Origin: an uncultured Clostridia bacterium
GTDB lineage: Bacteria > Bacillota > Clostridia > Christensenellales > Aristaeellaceae
Direction of reading: 5' to 3'
NCBI GenBank assembly: GCA_934615145.1
Contig: CAKTTM010000052.1
Coordinates: 1 to 9,681, forward strand
Length of the DNA: 9,681 bases
The notes under the pieces are model-generated. The model had not been told where the DNA came from. It made no database searches and saw only the letters and a list, made by a program, of their open reading frames with translations. Positions 1 to 6,802 of this stretch are shown piece after piece. The position numbers and the translations under genes are program-made. Within the stretch, counting starts at the first letter, position 1; every line of letters starts with the position of its first letter.

Positions 1-705
1 ACACAGCTGGAAGCCGTCAGCGTGCCGGGCAAGGATGGCAAGGAATACAAGGGCTGGCTGTGGCACAACGCGCAGGCGCCTGCGGGCCTGATCATCTACT
101 TTGGCGGCAATGGCCAGTACGCCGCCTCCACCCTGCGAAACTATGCCGGCAATGAGGGCGCCAGCCAGATCTTCCAGGGCTATAACCTGATGATGATCGA
201 CTATCCGGGCTATGGCGGCAGCGATGGCACGCCGACGGAGGGCAGCATCTTCGACATGGCGCAGGCCACCTGGGACTATGCCCTGACCAGGCCCGAGGTC
301 ATCAAAGATCGCATCGTGCTGATGGGTTGGAGCCTGGGCACCGGGCCTGCTACCATGCTGGCCGCGGCCCAGCAGCCGCGCGGGCTGATACTGCTGGCGC
401 CCTTCCTAAACGGCGCTGAGCTGCTCAATGACTATGTGGGCGCGCCGATATTTGACGGCAATGGCAGGGTGCTGGTACGCAACCGCTTTGAGAGCGATGT
501 CTACGCGCAGGAGACCCAAAGCCAGGCGCTGATCATCGCAGGCAAGACCGATAGCATGATCCCCGCCCATCAGGCCGAATCGCTGGCCGCGCTCTATCCC
601 AAGCATAAGCTGGTGGTGGTAGAAGGCGGGCACAATGATGTGCGCACCGACCCCCAGGCAGTGTCAGCCATCCACAACTTCCTGCAGGAGCTGCTGGCAC
701 CCTAA
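1..705 (+). CDS. Alpha/beta hydrolase (serine hydrolase fold), 5' end outside window
   Basis: The reading frame is open from base 1 through the TAA at 703-705, giving 234 visible codons; the GTG at 22 is an internal Val, not a start. Counting from the first codon, an oxyanion-type GGNG lies near residues 35-38. The nucleophile elbow GWSLG puts the likely catalytic Ser at about 111, GKTD gives the acid Asp at about 184, and GGH gives the His at about 211. Spacing and order fit BEM46-like or BAAT-like alpha/beta hydrolases, which act on esters or peptides; the substrate cannot be told from sequence. The missing N-terminus probably holds the first strand and perhaps a membrane anchor. It converges on the salvage operon and shares a terminator with it, so no functional link to that operon is implied. 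Fold confidence is high, substrate unknown. Confidence 0.9.
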   Translation, partial: TQLEAVSVPGKDGKEYKGWLWHNAQAPAGLIIYFGGNGQYAASTLRNYAGNEGASQIFQGYNLMMIDYPGYGGSDGTPTEGSIFDMAQATWDYALTRPEVIKDRIVLMGWSLGTGPATMLAAAQQPRGLILLAPFLNGAELLNDYVGAPIFDGNGRVLVRNRFESDVYAQETQSQALIIAGKTDSMIPAHQAESLAALYPKHKLVVVEGGHNDVRTDPQAVSAIHNFLQELLAP

Positions 706-720
706 GACATATAAACAAAC

Positions 721-753
721 AGGCGCGCGGCCGGGCAGACCGGTCGCGCGCCT
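721..753. terminator. Bidirectional intrinsic terminator between convergent genes
   Basis: Arms 721-734 and 740-753 pair over 14 bp with one G-U pair, around the 5-base loop GCAGA. On the minus strand the stem is followed by GTTTGTTTATAT, a good U-rich tail that would end the six-gene operon 14 bases after the kinase stop. On the plus strand the tail is only TTGTGCTT, so termination of the hydrolase transcript may be weaker. The region 706-766 holds nothing else. Confidence 0.85.
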
Positions 754-766
754 TGTGCTTGTGGGC

Positions 767-1324
767 TTATAGCGTGGGGCTCAGCAGGATATCGCTGATG
801 CCGCGGATGTCAAAGGCCTCAAAATAGGCGGTCTCCAGCGGGATCCACTCTTGAAAGAAGCGCCGGGCCATCCTGTCGCCATTGCGTTTGAGGATGCGGG
901 CGGCCTGCAGATCAGGATCGACATCCAGAAAGACCTTGAGATCGTAGTAGGGCTGCAGATCGGGCCGCAGCGCGTAAGCGCCCTCGACGATGTAGATCGG
1001 AGCGCTCTGCGCCTGGCGGGGCTCCATCAGGCCGGTCTGGCAGTTGTAGGCCTCATAGTCAAAGGGAGCGCCAGTCTGCAGGGGCAGCAGCACCTGCGAC
1101 AAAAAGCGCTCATAGTCCACATTGCCGCCCGGCGCCTTGAGCCGCTGCTCGCTGCGCTGATGGGGCTGCAAAAAGAAGTCATCCATGTGAAAGACCTCGG
1201 CGCCATAGCGCTCGCCCAGCCGGGCGGCCAGGGTAGACTTGCCGGCGGCGGCGGGGCCGTCGATGGCGATCACGGGCGTGGTCACAGCCATCAAAGACTC
1301 AATGGCCATCAGCAGATTATCCAT
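767..1324 (-). CDS. Uridine kinase-like P-loop kinase
   Basis: This 185-residue soluble protein has a Walker A motif GPAAAGKST at residues 23-31. It then has HMDDFF at 46-51 (the acidic residues typical of the uridine kinase / phosphoribulokinase group), GGNVDYERF at 67-74, and the core strand YIVEGAYAL at 111-119. A basic stretch around 143-155 may act as the lid. It resembles the short uridine kinase family proteins of Clostridia, which transfer phosphate from a nucleoside triphosphate to a nucleoside. It is the last gene of the salvage operon: its ATG shares one base with the TGA of permease 2, and a GGGAGGAG site lies inside the end of that gene. The context supports phosphorylation of an imported nucleoside. 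The exact acceptor (uridine, cytidine or another nucleoside) is not shown by the sequence, so I give no symbol. Confidence 0.85.
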   Translation of the reverse strand: MDNLLMAIESLMAVTTPVIAIDGPAAAGKSTLAARLGERYGAEVFHMDDFFLQPHQRSEQRLKAPGGNVDYERFLSQVLLPLQTGAPFDYEAYNCQTGLMEPRQAQSAPIYIVEGAYALRPDLQPYYDLKVFLDVDPDLQAARILKRNGDRMARRFFQEWIPLETAYFEAFDIRGISDILLSPTL

Positions 1325-2289
1325 CAGCGCTCCTCCCGGAAATAGTTGATGCCGCAGCCGGCGGGCTGCTGATTCTCGCGCCGCATGCGCACAGAGGAGG
1401 CCACCAGCACCAGGCAGGTGACGATGAAGGGCAGCATTGAGAAGAGGGCGCCCGGGATATCGATGACATCCTTGGGGATATACAGGCGCAGCACGCTTAG
1501 CGCGCCAAATATCAGCGCGCCCAGCATGGCCTTGTAGGGACTCCAGCTGGAAAAGATGACCAGCGCCAGCGCGATCCAGCCCTGGCCGCCGATAATGTGG
1601 GGCTGCCAGTTGCCCACCGCTGTCACCAGCGACACATAGGCGCCGCCCAGGCCGCAGAGGCCGCCGCCGATCAGGATATGCACATACTTGTACTGACTCA
1701 CCGGCACGCCCATGGCGTCGGCCGCGGCCGGGTTTTCGCCCACGGCGCGCAGGTTGAGCCCGCTGCGCGTGCGGCGCAGGTAGAGCCCCATGCCGATGGC
1801 AAAGAGGATCACCAGGTAGGTGAGGATGGAGTGGCTAAGCAGCAGCCGGCCCACCACCGGCAGGTCGCTTAGCGCCCCCAGATCCAGCGGCAGCAGCGCG
1901 GCCTTGACCTTGTCAGTGACAAAGACGGTGCCGGTGGGGTAAGTCTCGCGCAGGCTCTCGCCAATGAAGTTGGCAATGCCGGTGCCAAAGATGGTCAGCG
2001 TCAGCCCCGTCACATTTTGGTTGGACTTGAGTGTGACGGTCAGGAAGGCGTAGATCGCGGCGCCCGCCATACCGGCCAGTATGGCAAACAGCAGCGCCAT
2101 GACGGCGGAATCGAATATGAAGGCGCCCAGGAAGCCCATGATGGCACCCAGGTACATCATGCCCTCCACGCCCAGGTTGAGGTTGCCGGATTTCTCGATC
2201 AGTATCTCGCCCAGCGTGCCGTAGAGCAGTGGCACGGCGGCCAGTATCGCGGCGTAGAGGAAGGCCAGGCTCTGATCAGCAAAGCTCAT
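1324..2289 (-). CDS. Nucleoside ABC transporter permease 2 (NupQ/YufQ-like)
   Basis: This 321-residue hydrophobic protein has about eight membrane segments and belongs to the BPD_transp_2 permease family. Characteristic stretches are GTLGEILIEKSG and NLNLGVEGMMYLG near residues 25-48, the cytoplasmic GENPAAADAMGVP loop near 184-196 that should contact the ATPase, and GGQGWIALALVIF near 234-246. With permease 1 it would form the heterodimeric channel of a BmpA/NupABC-type nucleoside importer. Its ATG overlaps the TGA of permease 1 in an ATGA (2286-2289), with a purine-rich ribosome site (GAGGGGTGG) just upstream inside that gene, so the two are likely translationally coupled and made in equal amounts. 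Family assignment is firm; the substrate is inferred from the family. Confidence 0.92.
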   Translation of the reverse strand: MSFADQSLAFLYAAILAAVPLLYGTLGEILIEKSGNLNLGVEGMMYLGAIMGFLGAFIFDSAVMALLFAILAGMAGAAIYAFLTVTLKSNQNVTGLTLTIFGTGIANFIGESLRETYPTGTVFVTDKVKAALLPLDLGALSDLPVVGRLLLSHSILTYLVILFAIGMGLYLRRTRSGLNLRAVGENPAAADAMGVPVSQYKYVHILIGGGLCGLGGAYVSLVTAVGNWQPHIIGGQGWIALALVIFSSWSPYKAMLGALIFGALSVLRLYIPKDVIDIPGALFSMLPFIVTCLVLVASSVRMRRENQQPAGCGINYFREER

Positions 2290-3380
2290 GCCGCCACCAC
2301 CCCTCTGCGCGCGATGCGATATTGTATGAAGAACTCACTGCCCAGCACGAAGAAGAGGATGATGCCCTGCAGGATGTCAGACATCGAGGAAGGGATGCGA
2401 AACTCGGTCTGCATCATGCTGCAGCCCTTCTCCAGCACGCTGAAGAGAAAGGACACGATCAGGATGCCAAAGGGCGAGAGGCGCGCCAGCCAGGCCACGG
2501 ACACGGCGGTGAAGCCGCGGCCGTTGGCGACAGCGTCGGTCAGCTGACGGTCCGGGCCCGAGACCTGTAGCATGCCCACCAGACCGCAAAGGCCGGCAGA
2601 CATGAACATGGTGCGCAGGATGATTTTCTTGACCGGCATGCCGGCGTAGCGCGCGGTGCGCTCGTTCTCGCCCACGACGCTGAGCTCATAGCCCTGCTTG
2701 GTATGGCGCAGGTAGATAAACAACGTGATCACCATCACGAACATCAGTATCCAGCCGATGTGGACATTGCCAACCCCTGGGAACATCACTTCCGGCAGGC
2801 GGGCCTGCTTGGTGAAGCGGGGCATGGCGGCAAAGCCGCCCTCCGGGTTGCGCCAGGGCCCCTCGCGCAGGTAGGTGATGATGTAGACCACGATGTAGTT
2901 GAGCATCAGCGTAAACAGCGTTTCATTGGTGCCAAAGCGGGTCTTGAACCAGGCGGGGATGAGGCCCCAGAGACCGCCGGCCACGATGGCGGCCAGCGCC
3001 ATGACGACCAGCAGCACAGGGGAGGGCCAGTCATTATGAAAATAGGCAAAATAGCTGGCCGCGATGGCGCCGGCGCATATCTGCCCCTCGGCGCCTATGT
3101 TCCAGAAGCGCATCTTGAAGGCCAAGGCCACGCCCAGCGTGGTCAGCGTCAGCGGGATGGTCAGCTTGATGGTTTCCTTCTGCATGCCGGCCGAGCCCAG
3201 AGCGCCCTTGAGCATGCTGGCATAGACCTGGAAGGGCTGGTAGCCCAGGCTGAGCAGAAAGATGCCGCCCAGCACCAGCGCGCCCAGCACCGCCAGCAGG
3301 CGGAACATCCAGGTCTTCAGTGGTGGCAGATCGCCCCTGGCCACCACATGGAAGGGAGCTGCCTGTGATCGCTTAGGCAT
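2286..3380 (-). CDS. Nucleoside ABC transporter permease 1 (NupP/YufP-like)
   Basis: This 364-residue integral membrane protein has a basic cytoplasmic N-terminus (about residues 1-25) followed by eight or more hydrophobic segments. Family marks are FWNIGAEGQICAG near 92-104, NETLFTLMLNYI near 151-162, the cytoplasmic loop GENERTARYAGMPV near 237-250, and GRGFTAVSVAWLARL near 288-302. These fit the larger permease of BMP-dependent nucleoside ABC importers, which is longer than its partner, as seen here. The ATG at 3380 lies inside the last codons of the ATPase gene (8-base overlap) and is preceded by AAGGAGG six bases upstream, which supports this start. Subunit identity is clear; substrate range is not. 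Confidence 0.92.
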   Translation of the reverse strand: MPKRSQAAPFHVVARGDLPPLKTWMFRLLAVLGALVLGGIFLLSLGYQPFQVYASMLKGALGSAGMQKETIKLTIPLTLTTLGVALAFKMRFWNIGAEGQICAGAIAASYFAYFHNDWPSPVLLVVMALAAIVAGGLWGLIPAWFKTRFGTNETLFTLMLNYIVVYIITYLREGPWRNPEGGFAAMPRFTKQARLPEVMFPGVGNVHIGWILMFVMVITLFIYLRHTKQGYELSVVGENERTARYAGMPVKKIILRTMFMSAGLCGLVGMLQVSGPDRQLTDAVANGRGFTAVSVAWLARLSPFGILIVSFLFSVLEKGCSMMQTEFRIPSSMSDILQGIILFFVLGSEFFIQYRIARRGVVAA

Positions 3381-4881
3381 AGGCCTCCTCCTTGTCCGAC
3401 TGCATGCCGGTCATCTTCATGCCCAGCAGCGCCTTGGTGGCAAACTTGCTGGACACAATGGCGGATACCTTGCCGCCGCAGAGCACCACGATGCGGTCGC
3501 ACAGCGCCAGCAGAACATCCAGGTCCTCACCGATGAACAGGATGCCGACGCCCTTTTGCTTTTGCTCGTTGAGCATGTCGTAGATGCGCATGCTAGCGCC
3601 AATGTCCAGGCCGCGCACCGGATAGGCGGTGATCAGCACGCGGGGGCTTAAGTTGATCTCGCGCCCCAGCAGCACCTTTTGCACATTGCCGCCTGACAGC
3701 TTGCGCACGGGGGTGTTAAGCCCCGGCGTGGCGATGTCCAGGCGCTGCACCATTTCAGCAGCCTCTTGGCGGGCACCCCGGCGCTTGAGCAGCAGGCCGC
3801 TCTGATCGCGATAGGTCTTGAGCAGCAGGTTGTCGGGGATGTTCATGCCGCCCACCAGGCCCATACCCAGACGATCCTCCGGGATAAAGGCCATGGAGAC
3901 GCCCCGCTTGATGATCTCCCTGGGCGAAAGGCCGTCAATGCGGGAGCCCTCCATCAGGATGCTGCCGCCTGTGATGGCCTGCAGGCCGGCGATCGCCTCG
4001 CACAGCGCGCGCTGGCCGGAGCCCGCCACGCCCGCGATGCCCAGTATCTCGCCCGAGTGCAGCTCAAAGCTGACATTTTGAAGCTCCAGATGCCCGTCCT
4101 CGCCGCGAATGGTCAGCTGGTGCACATCAAGTATCGGCTCGCCTATTTGGGTGGCAGCGCGCTTGATGTCCAGGTCGACCTCTCGACCCACCATCATCTG
4201 CGTCAGGCGAAAGCGGTCGGCCTCCGCCGTCTGGATGGCGCCCACGGCCCTGCCTTTGTGCAGCACGCAGACGCGGTCGGACACCGCCATCACCTCTTCT
4301 AACTTATGCGTGATGATGATGATGGCCCTGCCCTCCTGCTTCATCACGCGCAGGATGTCAAAAAAGCTGTCGATCTCCTGCGGGGTGAGCACAGCGGTGG
4401 GCTCATCCAGTATCAATATGCGGGCACCCTGGCAGAGCACCTTGACAATCTCCACCGTCTGCTTTTCAGAGACGGACATGGCATATATCTTCTTGTCCAG
4501 ATCCAGCGTCAGCCCCAGCTTTTTGCAGACCTCGTCGGGGGACAGCTTGTCCTTGGCGCCGTGGCCCAGCATGATGTTCTCCCGCGCGGTGAATATGTCC
4601 ACCAGCTTGAAGTGCTGGTGTATCATGCCGATGCCCTGCTCAATGGCCTCGCGCGGGGAACGGATGGCGATGGCCTTGCCGTCCAGCGCGATGTGGCCGG
4701 CGTCGGGCTGATAGATGCCAGAGAGCATGTTCATCAGCGTGGTCTTGCCGGAACCATTTTCGCCCAGCAGCGACAGGATCTCGCCCGGATAGACATCCAG
4801 GTCGATCTGGTCGTTGGCGACCACCTTGCCAAATGTTTTTGTCAGGCCTCTGAGCGATATGATGGGGACAGCCTCGAGCAT
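3373..4881 (-). CDS. Two-domain ABC transporter ATPase of a nucleoside importer (NupO/YufO-like)
   Basis: The 502-residue protein carries two fused ABC cassettes. The first has Walker A GENGSGKT at 40-47, Q-loop HQHF at 88-91, an altered signature MSVSEKQ at 135-141, Walker B LILDE at 156-160 and H-loop TH at 191-192. The second has a Walker A without its Lys-Thr (GVAGSGQRA, 284-292), a good signature LSGGNVQ at 395-401, and VLITAYPVRGLD at 415-426, where a Tyr sits where RbsA/YufO-type proteins usually have Gln. In this family the second site is normally degenerate, so only one composite site should hydrolyse ATP. It energises the two permeases encoded directly downstream. Start choice: ATG preceded by AAAGGAG six bases upstream (4888-4894). 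The segment between Q-loop and signature looks shorter than in B. subtilis YufO as I recall it. Confidence 0.93.
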   Translation of the reverse strand: MLEAVPIISLRGLTKTFGKVVANDQIDLDVYPGEILSLLGENGSGKTTLMNMLSGIYQPDAGHIALDGKAIAIRSPREAIEQGIGMIHQHFKLVDIFTARENIMLGHGAKDKLSPDEVCKKLGLTLDLDKKIYAMSVSEKQTVEIVKVLCQGARILILDEPTAVLTPQEIDSFFDILRVMKQEGRAIIIITHKLEEVMAVSDRVCVLHKGRAVGAIQTAEADRFRLTQMMVGREVDLDIKRAATQIGEPILDVHQLTIRGEDGHLELQNVSFELHSGEILGIAGVAGSGQRALCEAIAGLQAITGGSILMEGSRIDGLSPREIIKRGVSMAFIPEDRLGMGLVGGMNIPDNLLLKTYRDQSGLLLKRRGARQEAAEMVQRLDIATPGLNTPVRKLSGGNVQKVLLGREINLSPRVLITAYPVRGLDIGASMRIYDMLNEQKQKGVGILFIGEDLDVLLALCDRIVVLCGGKVSAIVSSKFATKALLGMKMTGMQSDKEEAYA

Positions 4882-4917
4882 GCGCGACTCCTTTCGCCGA
4901 CCAAGCAGGAATGAAAG

Positions 4918-4945
4918 GGGGCTGCCGCGTTGCCACGACAGCCCC
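4918..4945 (-). promoter_or_regulatory. Intercistronic stem-loop with GCAA tetraloop
   Basis: In the 78-base gap between the binding-protein and ATPase genes, the minus-strand RNA can form a 12-bp stem (arms 4934-4945 and 4918-4929, with two G-U pairs) closed by a GCAA tetraloop, a GNRA type. It begins 14 bases after the binding-protein stop. The following bases, CCTTTCATTCCTG, are pyrimidine-rich but lack a run of U. It is therefore more likely a 3' stabiliser or partial attenuator than a full terminator, which would leave more binding protein than ATPase. The structure is seen in sequence; the role is inferred. Confidence 0.7.
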
Positions 4946-4959
4946 AGCTTGAAAACAGT

Positions 4960-6069
4960 TTACTTGACTTCGACGCCTTTGACAAGCAGGGTGGTCATCA
5001 GACCGCCGGTGATGTCCTTGTCCTCCAGACGGACGCCGTCAGCCACCACCAACTCGCCGGTGTTGGAGTAGATGGGGCCGGTGAAGACATCCCACTCGCC
5101 AGACACGATCAGCGCGCGGGCGGCCTCAATCTTCTCCTCGGTGCCTTCTGCCACGTTCTTAGACAGGGGGGAGATGTCCACCATGTTCTCCTTCAGACCC
5201 AGGAAGTAGTTGACCGGCAGCCACTTGCCCTCGATCAGGTCCTTGACCTGCGCGGTGTAGACGCTGGACCAGTGCCAGATGGGGGCGGTCAGGTGCGCGT
5301 TGGGAGCGTTGACGGTCATGTCGGTGTTGTAGCCACAGCCAAACTTGCCGGCTTCCTCGGCGGCCACCTGGGGCATGGCGCTGTCGCAGTGCTGGGCGAT
5401 GACATCACAGTCAAGGGAAAGCAGGGCCTCGGCCGTCTGCTTTTCCAGCGTGGGATCGCCCCAGGAGTTGATGTACTTGACATAGACCACGGCCTCGGGA
5501 TTGACGGACTGCACGCCCAGGGCAAAGGCGTTGATGCCGCCGTTGACCTCGGCATTGTCCGGCCAGGCGGCGACAAAGCCGATCTTGCCAGTGGCGGTCT
5601 TTAGGCCCGCCGCGATGCCCGACAGGTAGCGGGCCTGATAGATGCGGCCAAAGTAGTTGTTGAAGTTGATGCCATTGTTCTTGTAGCCCGAGCAGTGGGA
5701 GAAGATGACCTCGGGATACTCATCGGCCATCTCCAGCATATAGTCCATATAGCCCCAGGAGTTGCCAAAGATGATGTTGCAGCCGGCGTCCACCAGCTCG
5801 CGCAGCGCGGTCTCGCAGTCGGAGTTCTCCGCCACATTGAACTTGTAGAGGATCTGCTCGTCCTTAAGCCCCAGGGCTTCCTTCATGCCTTCGATGCCGT
5901 TGTAGTGGGCACCCGTGAAGCCATCGTCCTTGGGACCGATGAACACGGCACCAACCTTGATGTCTTCCACAGCGACCGGACCATAGGCATCCTGCGCCAG
6001 CGAAAAGGACGGAACCAGGGACAGGGCCATGATGAGCACCAGGATGAGTGACCAAGCCTTCTTTGACAT
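4960..6069 (-). CDS. BMP-family substrate-binding protein of nucleoside ABC importer
   Basis: This 369-residue secreted protein belongs to the BMP/Med (PnrA-like, COG1744) family. Lys-Lys plus a hydrophobic core at residues 2-24 form a signal peptide with a likely signal peptidase I site near SLA-Q or LAQ-D. No cysteine lipobox is present, although most Gram-positive binding proteins of this type are lipoproteins. The mature part starts with KVGAVFIGPKDDGFT and carries GFVAAWPDNAEVNGGINAF, NSWGDPTLEKQTAEAL and CGYNTDM, which are recognisable family positions. Such proteins capture purine or pyrimidine nucleosides outside the membrane and hand them to the permeases encoded downstream. The start is ATG 6069, because GGGAGG lies four bases upstream; the in-frame TTG at 6081 would place that site inside the gene. 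Spacing to xpt is 29 bases, so both are probably on one transcript. Confidence 0.9.
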   Translation of the reverse strand: MSKKAWSLILVLIMALSLVPSFSLAQDAYGPVAVEDIKVGAVFIGPKDDGFTGAHYNGIEGMKEALGLKDEQILYKFNVAENSDCETALRELVDAGCNIIFGNSWGYMDYMLEMADEYPEVIFSHCSGYKNNGINFNNYFGRIYQARYLSGIAAGLKTATGKIGFVAAWPDNAEVNGGINAFALGVQSVNPEAVVYVKYINSWGDPTLEKQTAEALLSLDCDVIAQHCDSAMPQVAAEEAGKFGCGYNTDMTVNAPNAHLTAPIWHWSSVYTAQVKDLIEGKWLPVNYFLGLKENMVDISPLSKNVAEGTEEKIEAARALIVSGEWDVFTGPIYSNTGELVVADGVRLEDKDITGGLMTTLLVKGVEVK

Positions 6070-6073
6070 ACTG

Positions 6074-6079
6074 CCTCCC
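6074..6079 (-). promoter_or_regulatory. Ribosome binding site fixing the start of the BMP-family gene
   Basis: GGGAGG on the minus strand ends four bases before the ATG at 6069. The alternative TTG at 6081 has only an AT-rich sequence before it, so the ATG is preferred. Confidence 0.75.
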
Positions 6080-6098
6080 AATAGATTTTATTCTTTAA

Positions 6099-6677
6099 TC
6101 AGTCGTCTCTGCACAGGATGTGACCATCCTGTATCGCGTCGACCACTGCCAAAGATTCCAGTTTGATGCCCTCAGCCCGCAGCGCAGCGCCGCCTGGCTG
6201 AAAGCCCTTTTCCACACCGATGCCCACGCCGATGAGCTGGGCGCCGGCCTGCTCAATCAGGCTGCGCATGCCGCGCACCGCCTGACCATCAGCCAGGAAA
6301 TCGTCTACGATCAGCACGCGGCTGCCGCTGGGGATATAGCGCAGATCAGCACGGATGATGAAGCAGCGCTGGTGGGTGAAGCTGTAGACCTCGGTCTGGG
6401 CGAAGTTGGGGGATTGGTTGCGCGCGGCGGACTTCTTGCAAAAGACCACCGGGATGTCTCCCAGGGCGTGGGCAGCCGCGCAGGCCAGCGCAATGCCGGA
6501 GGCCTCCACCGTCACGATCAGCTCTGGCCGGTCACTTTCAAAGCGCCGGGCGATCTCCTTGCCCATGCCAAACAGCAGCGCCGTGTCGATGCGATGGTTG
6601 AGAAAGCCGTCCACCTTAACGATGTCGGTATCGATCACCACGCCCATGTCCCTGATCGCCTGCTTGAGTGCTTCCAC
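6099..6677 (-). CDS. xpt: Xanthine phosphoribosyltransferase
   Basis: The enzyme joins xanthine (and less well hypoxanthine or guanine) to PRPP to give XMP in the cytoplasm, as part of purine salvage. The 192-residue product matches B. subtilis Xpt along its length as I know it. Shared features are an N-terminus MEALK..I...GVV, KVD.FLNH.ID at 21-31, TVEASGIA at 56-63, the VYSFT segment at 97-101, and the PRPP-binding loop VLIVDDFLADGQA at 121-133. GIGVEKGFQPGG lies at 152-163. The chosen start is GTG 6677: GGAAGGAG lies five bases upstream and the resulting N-terminus aligns with B. subtilis Xpt. The in-frame GTG at 6692 would add five residues and consume the ribosome site. It is the first gene of the operon, ahead of an ABC importer rather than the pbuX permease seen in B. 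subtilis. No purine riboswitch fits in the leader of about 40 bases. Confidence 0.94.
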   Translation of the reverse strand: MEALKQAIRDMGVVIDTDIVKVDGFLNHRIDTALLFGMGKEIARRFESDRPELIVTVEASGIALACAAAHALGDIPVVFCKKSAARNQSPNFAQTEVYSFTHQRCFIIRADLRYIPSGSRVLIVDDFLADGQAVRGMRSLIEQAGAQLIGVGIGVEKGFQPGGAALRAEGIKLESLAVVDAIQDGHILCRDD

Positions 6678-6682
6678 TGCCG

Positions 6683-6690
6683 CTCCTTCC
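6683..6690 (-). promoter_or_regulatory. Ribosome binding site deciding the xpt start
   Basis: GGAAGGAG on the minus strand lies five bases before GTG 6677. It overlaps the alternative GTG codon at 6690-6692, which argues against that upstream start. Confidence 0.8.
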
Positions 6691-6713
6691 ACAAAAGACG
6701 AACGATTTTGGAA
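6687..6713 (-). repeat. Interrupted inverted repeat in the xpt leader
   Basis: Arms TTCC/AAAA (6687-6690, 6693-6696) and TTTTGGAA (6706-6713) are complementary over 8 bp, with two extra bases in one arm, around a 9-base centre containing CGAAC. In RNA the fold would cover part of the xpt ribosome site. In DNA the centre resembles half of a PurR box (AAAGACGAACGAT at 6694-6706 agrees at about 10 of 13 positions with the B. subtilis consensus as I recall it). A regulatory role is inference. Confidence 0.4.
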
Positions 6714-6724
6714 AATACGACTTG

Positions 6725-6753
6725 ATTATACAGGTTCCCTCGGCGCATTGCAA
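6725..6753 (-). promoter_or_regulatory. Sigma-A promoter of the xpt salvage operon
   Basis: On the minus strand a TTGCAA at 6748-6753 (-35, four of six consensus bases) and a perfect TATAAT at 6725-6730 (-10) are 17 bases apart. Transcription would start near 6718, giving a leader of about 40 bases before the xpt GTG. Confidence 0.8.
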
Positions 6754-6769
6754 GCCCATCGGACGCTGT

Positions 6770-6792
6770 ATTGCGGCTTTCTCTGCCGCAGT
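6770..6792. repeat. Inverted repeat between the divergent promoters
   Basis: ATTGCGGC at 6770-6777 and GCCGCAGT at 6785-6792 pair over 8 bp (one G-U in RNA terms; six inner pairs perfect) around TTTCTCT. It lies 16 bases from the xpt -35 and 10 bases from the sortase -35, where an operator for either promoter could sit. It has no U tail, so it is not a terminator. Confidence 0.4.
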
Positions 6793-6802
6793 GGGGTAGA
6801 GC

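Noticed and set aside
22..24. GTG as start of the alpha/beta hydrolase
   Set aside because: The frame is open upstream to base 1 and the hydrolase fold needs more N-terminal sequence, so the gene is partial in the window.
3766..4302. Long open frame on the plus strand opposite the ATPase gene
   Set aside because: It lies wholly within a well-identified gene on the other strand, has low-complexity His/Gln/Ala-rich composition and no recognisable motif; such frames are common in GC-rich DNA.
4930..5604. 224-codon open frame on the plus strand opposite the binding-protein gene
   Set aside because: The product is Gly/Val/His-rich without domain signals, and the minus-strand gene has clear family motifs and a ribosome site. 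It is treated as a shadow.
6070..6098. Separate promoter for the binding-protein gene
   Set aside because: The 29-base gap is AT-rich but has no paired -35 and -10 boxes; cotranscription with xpt is simpler.
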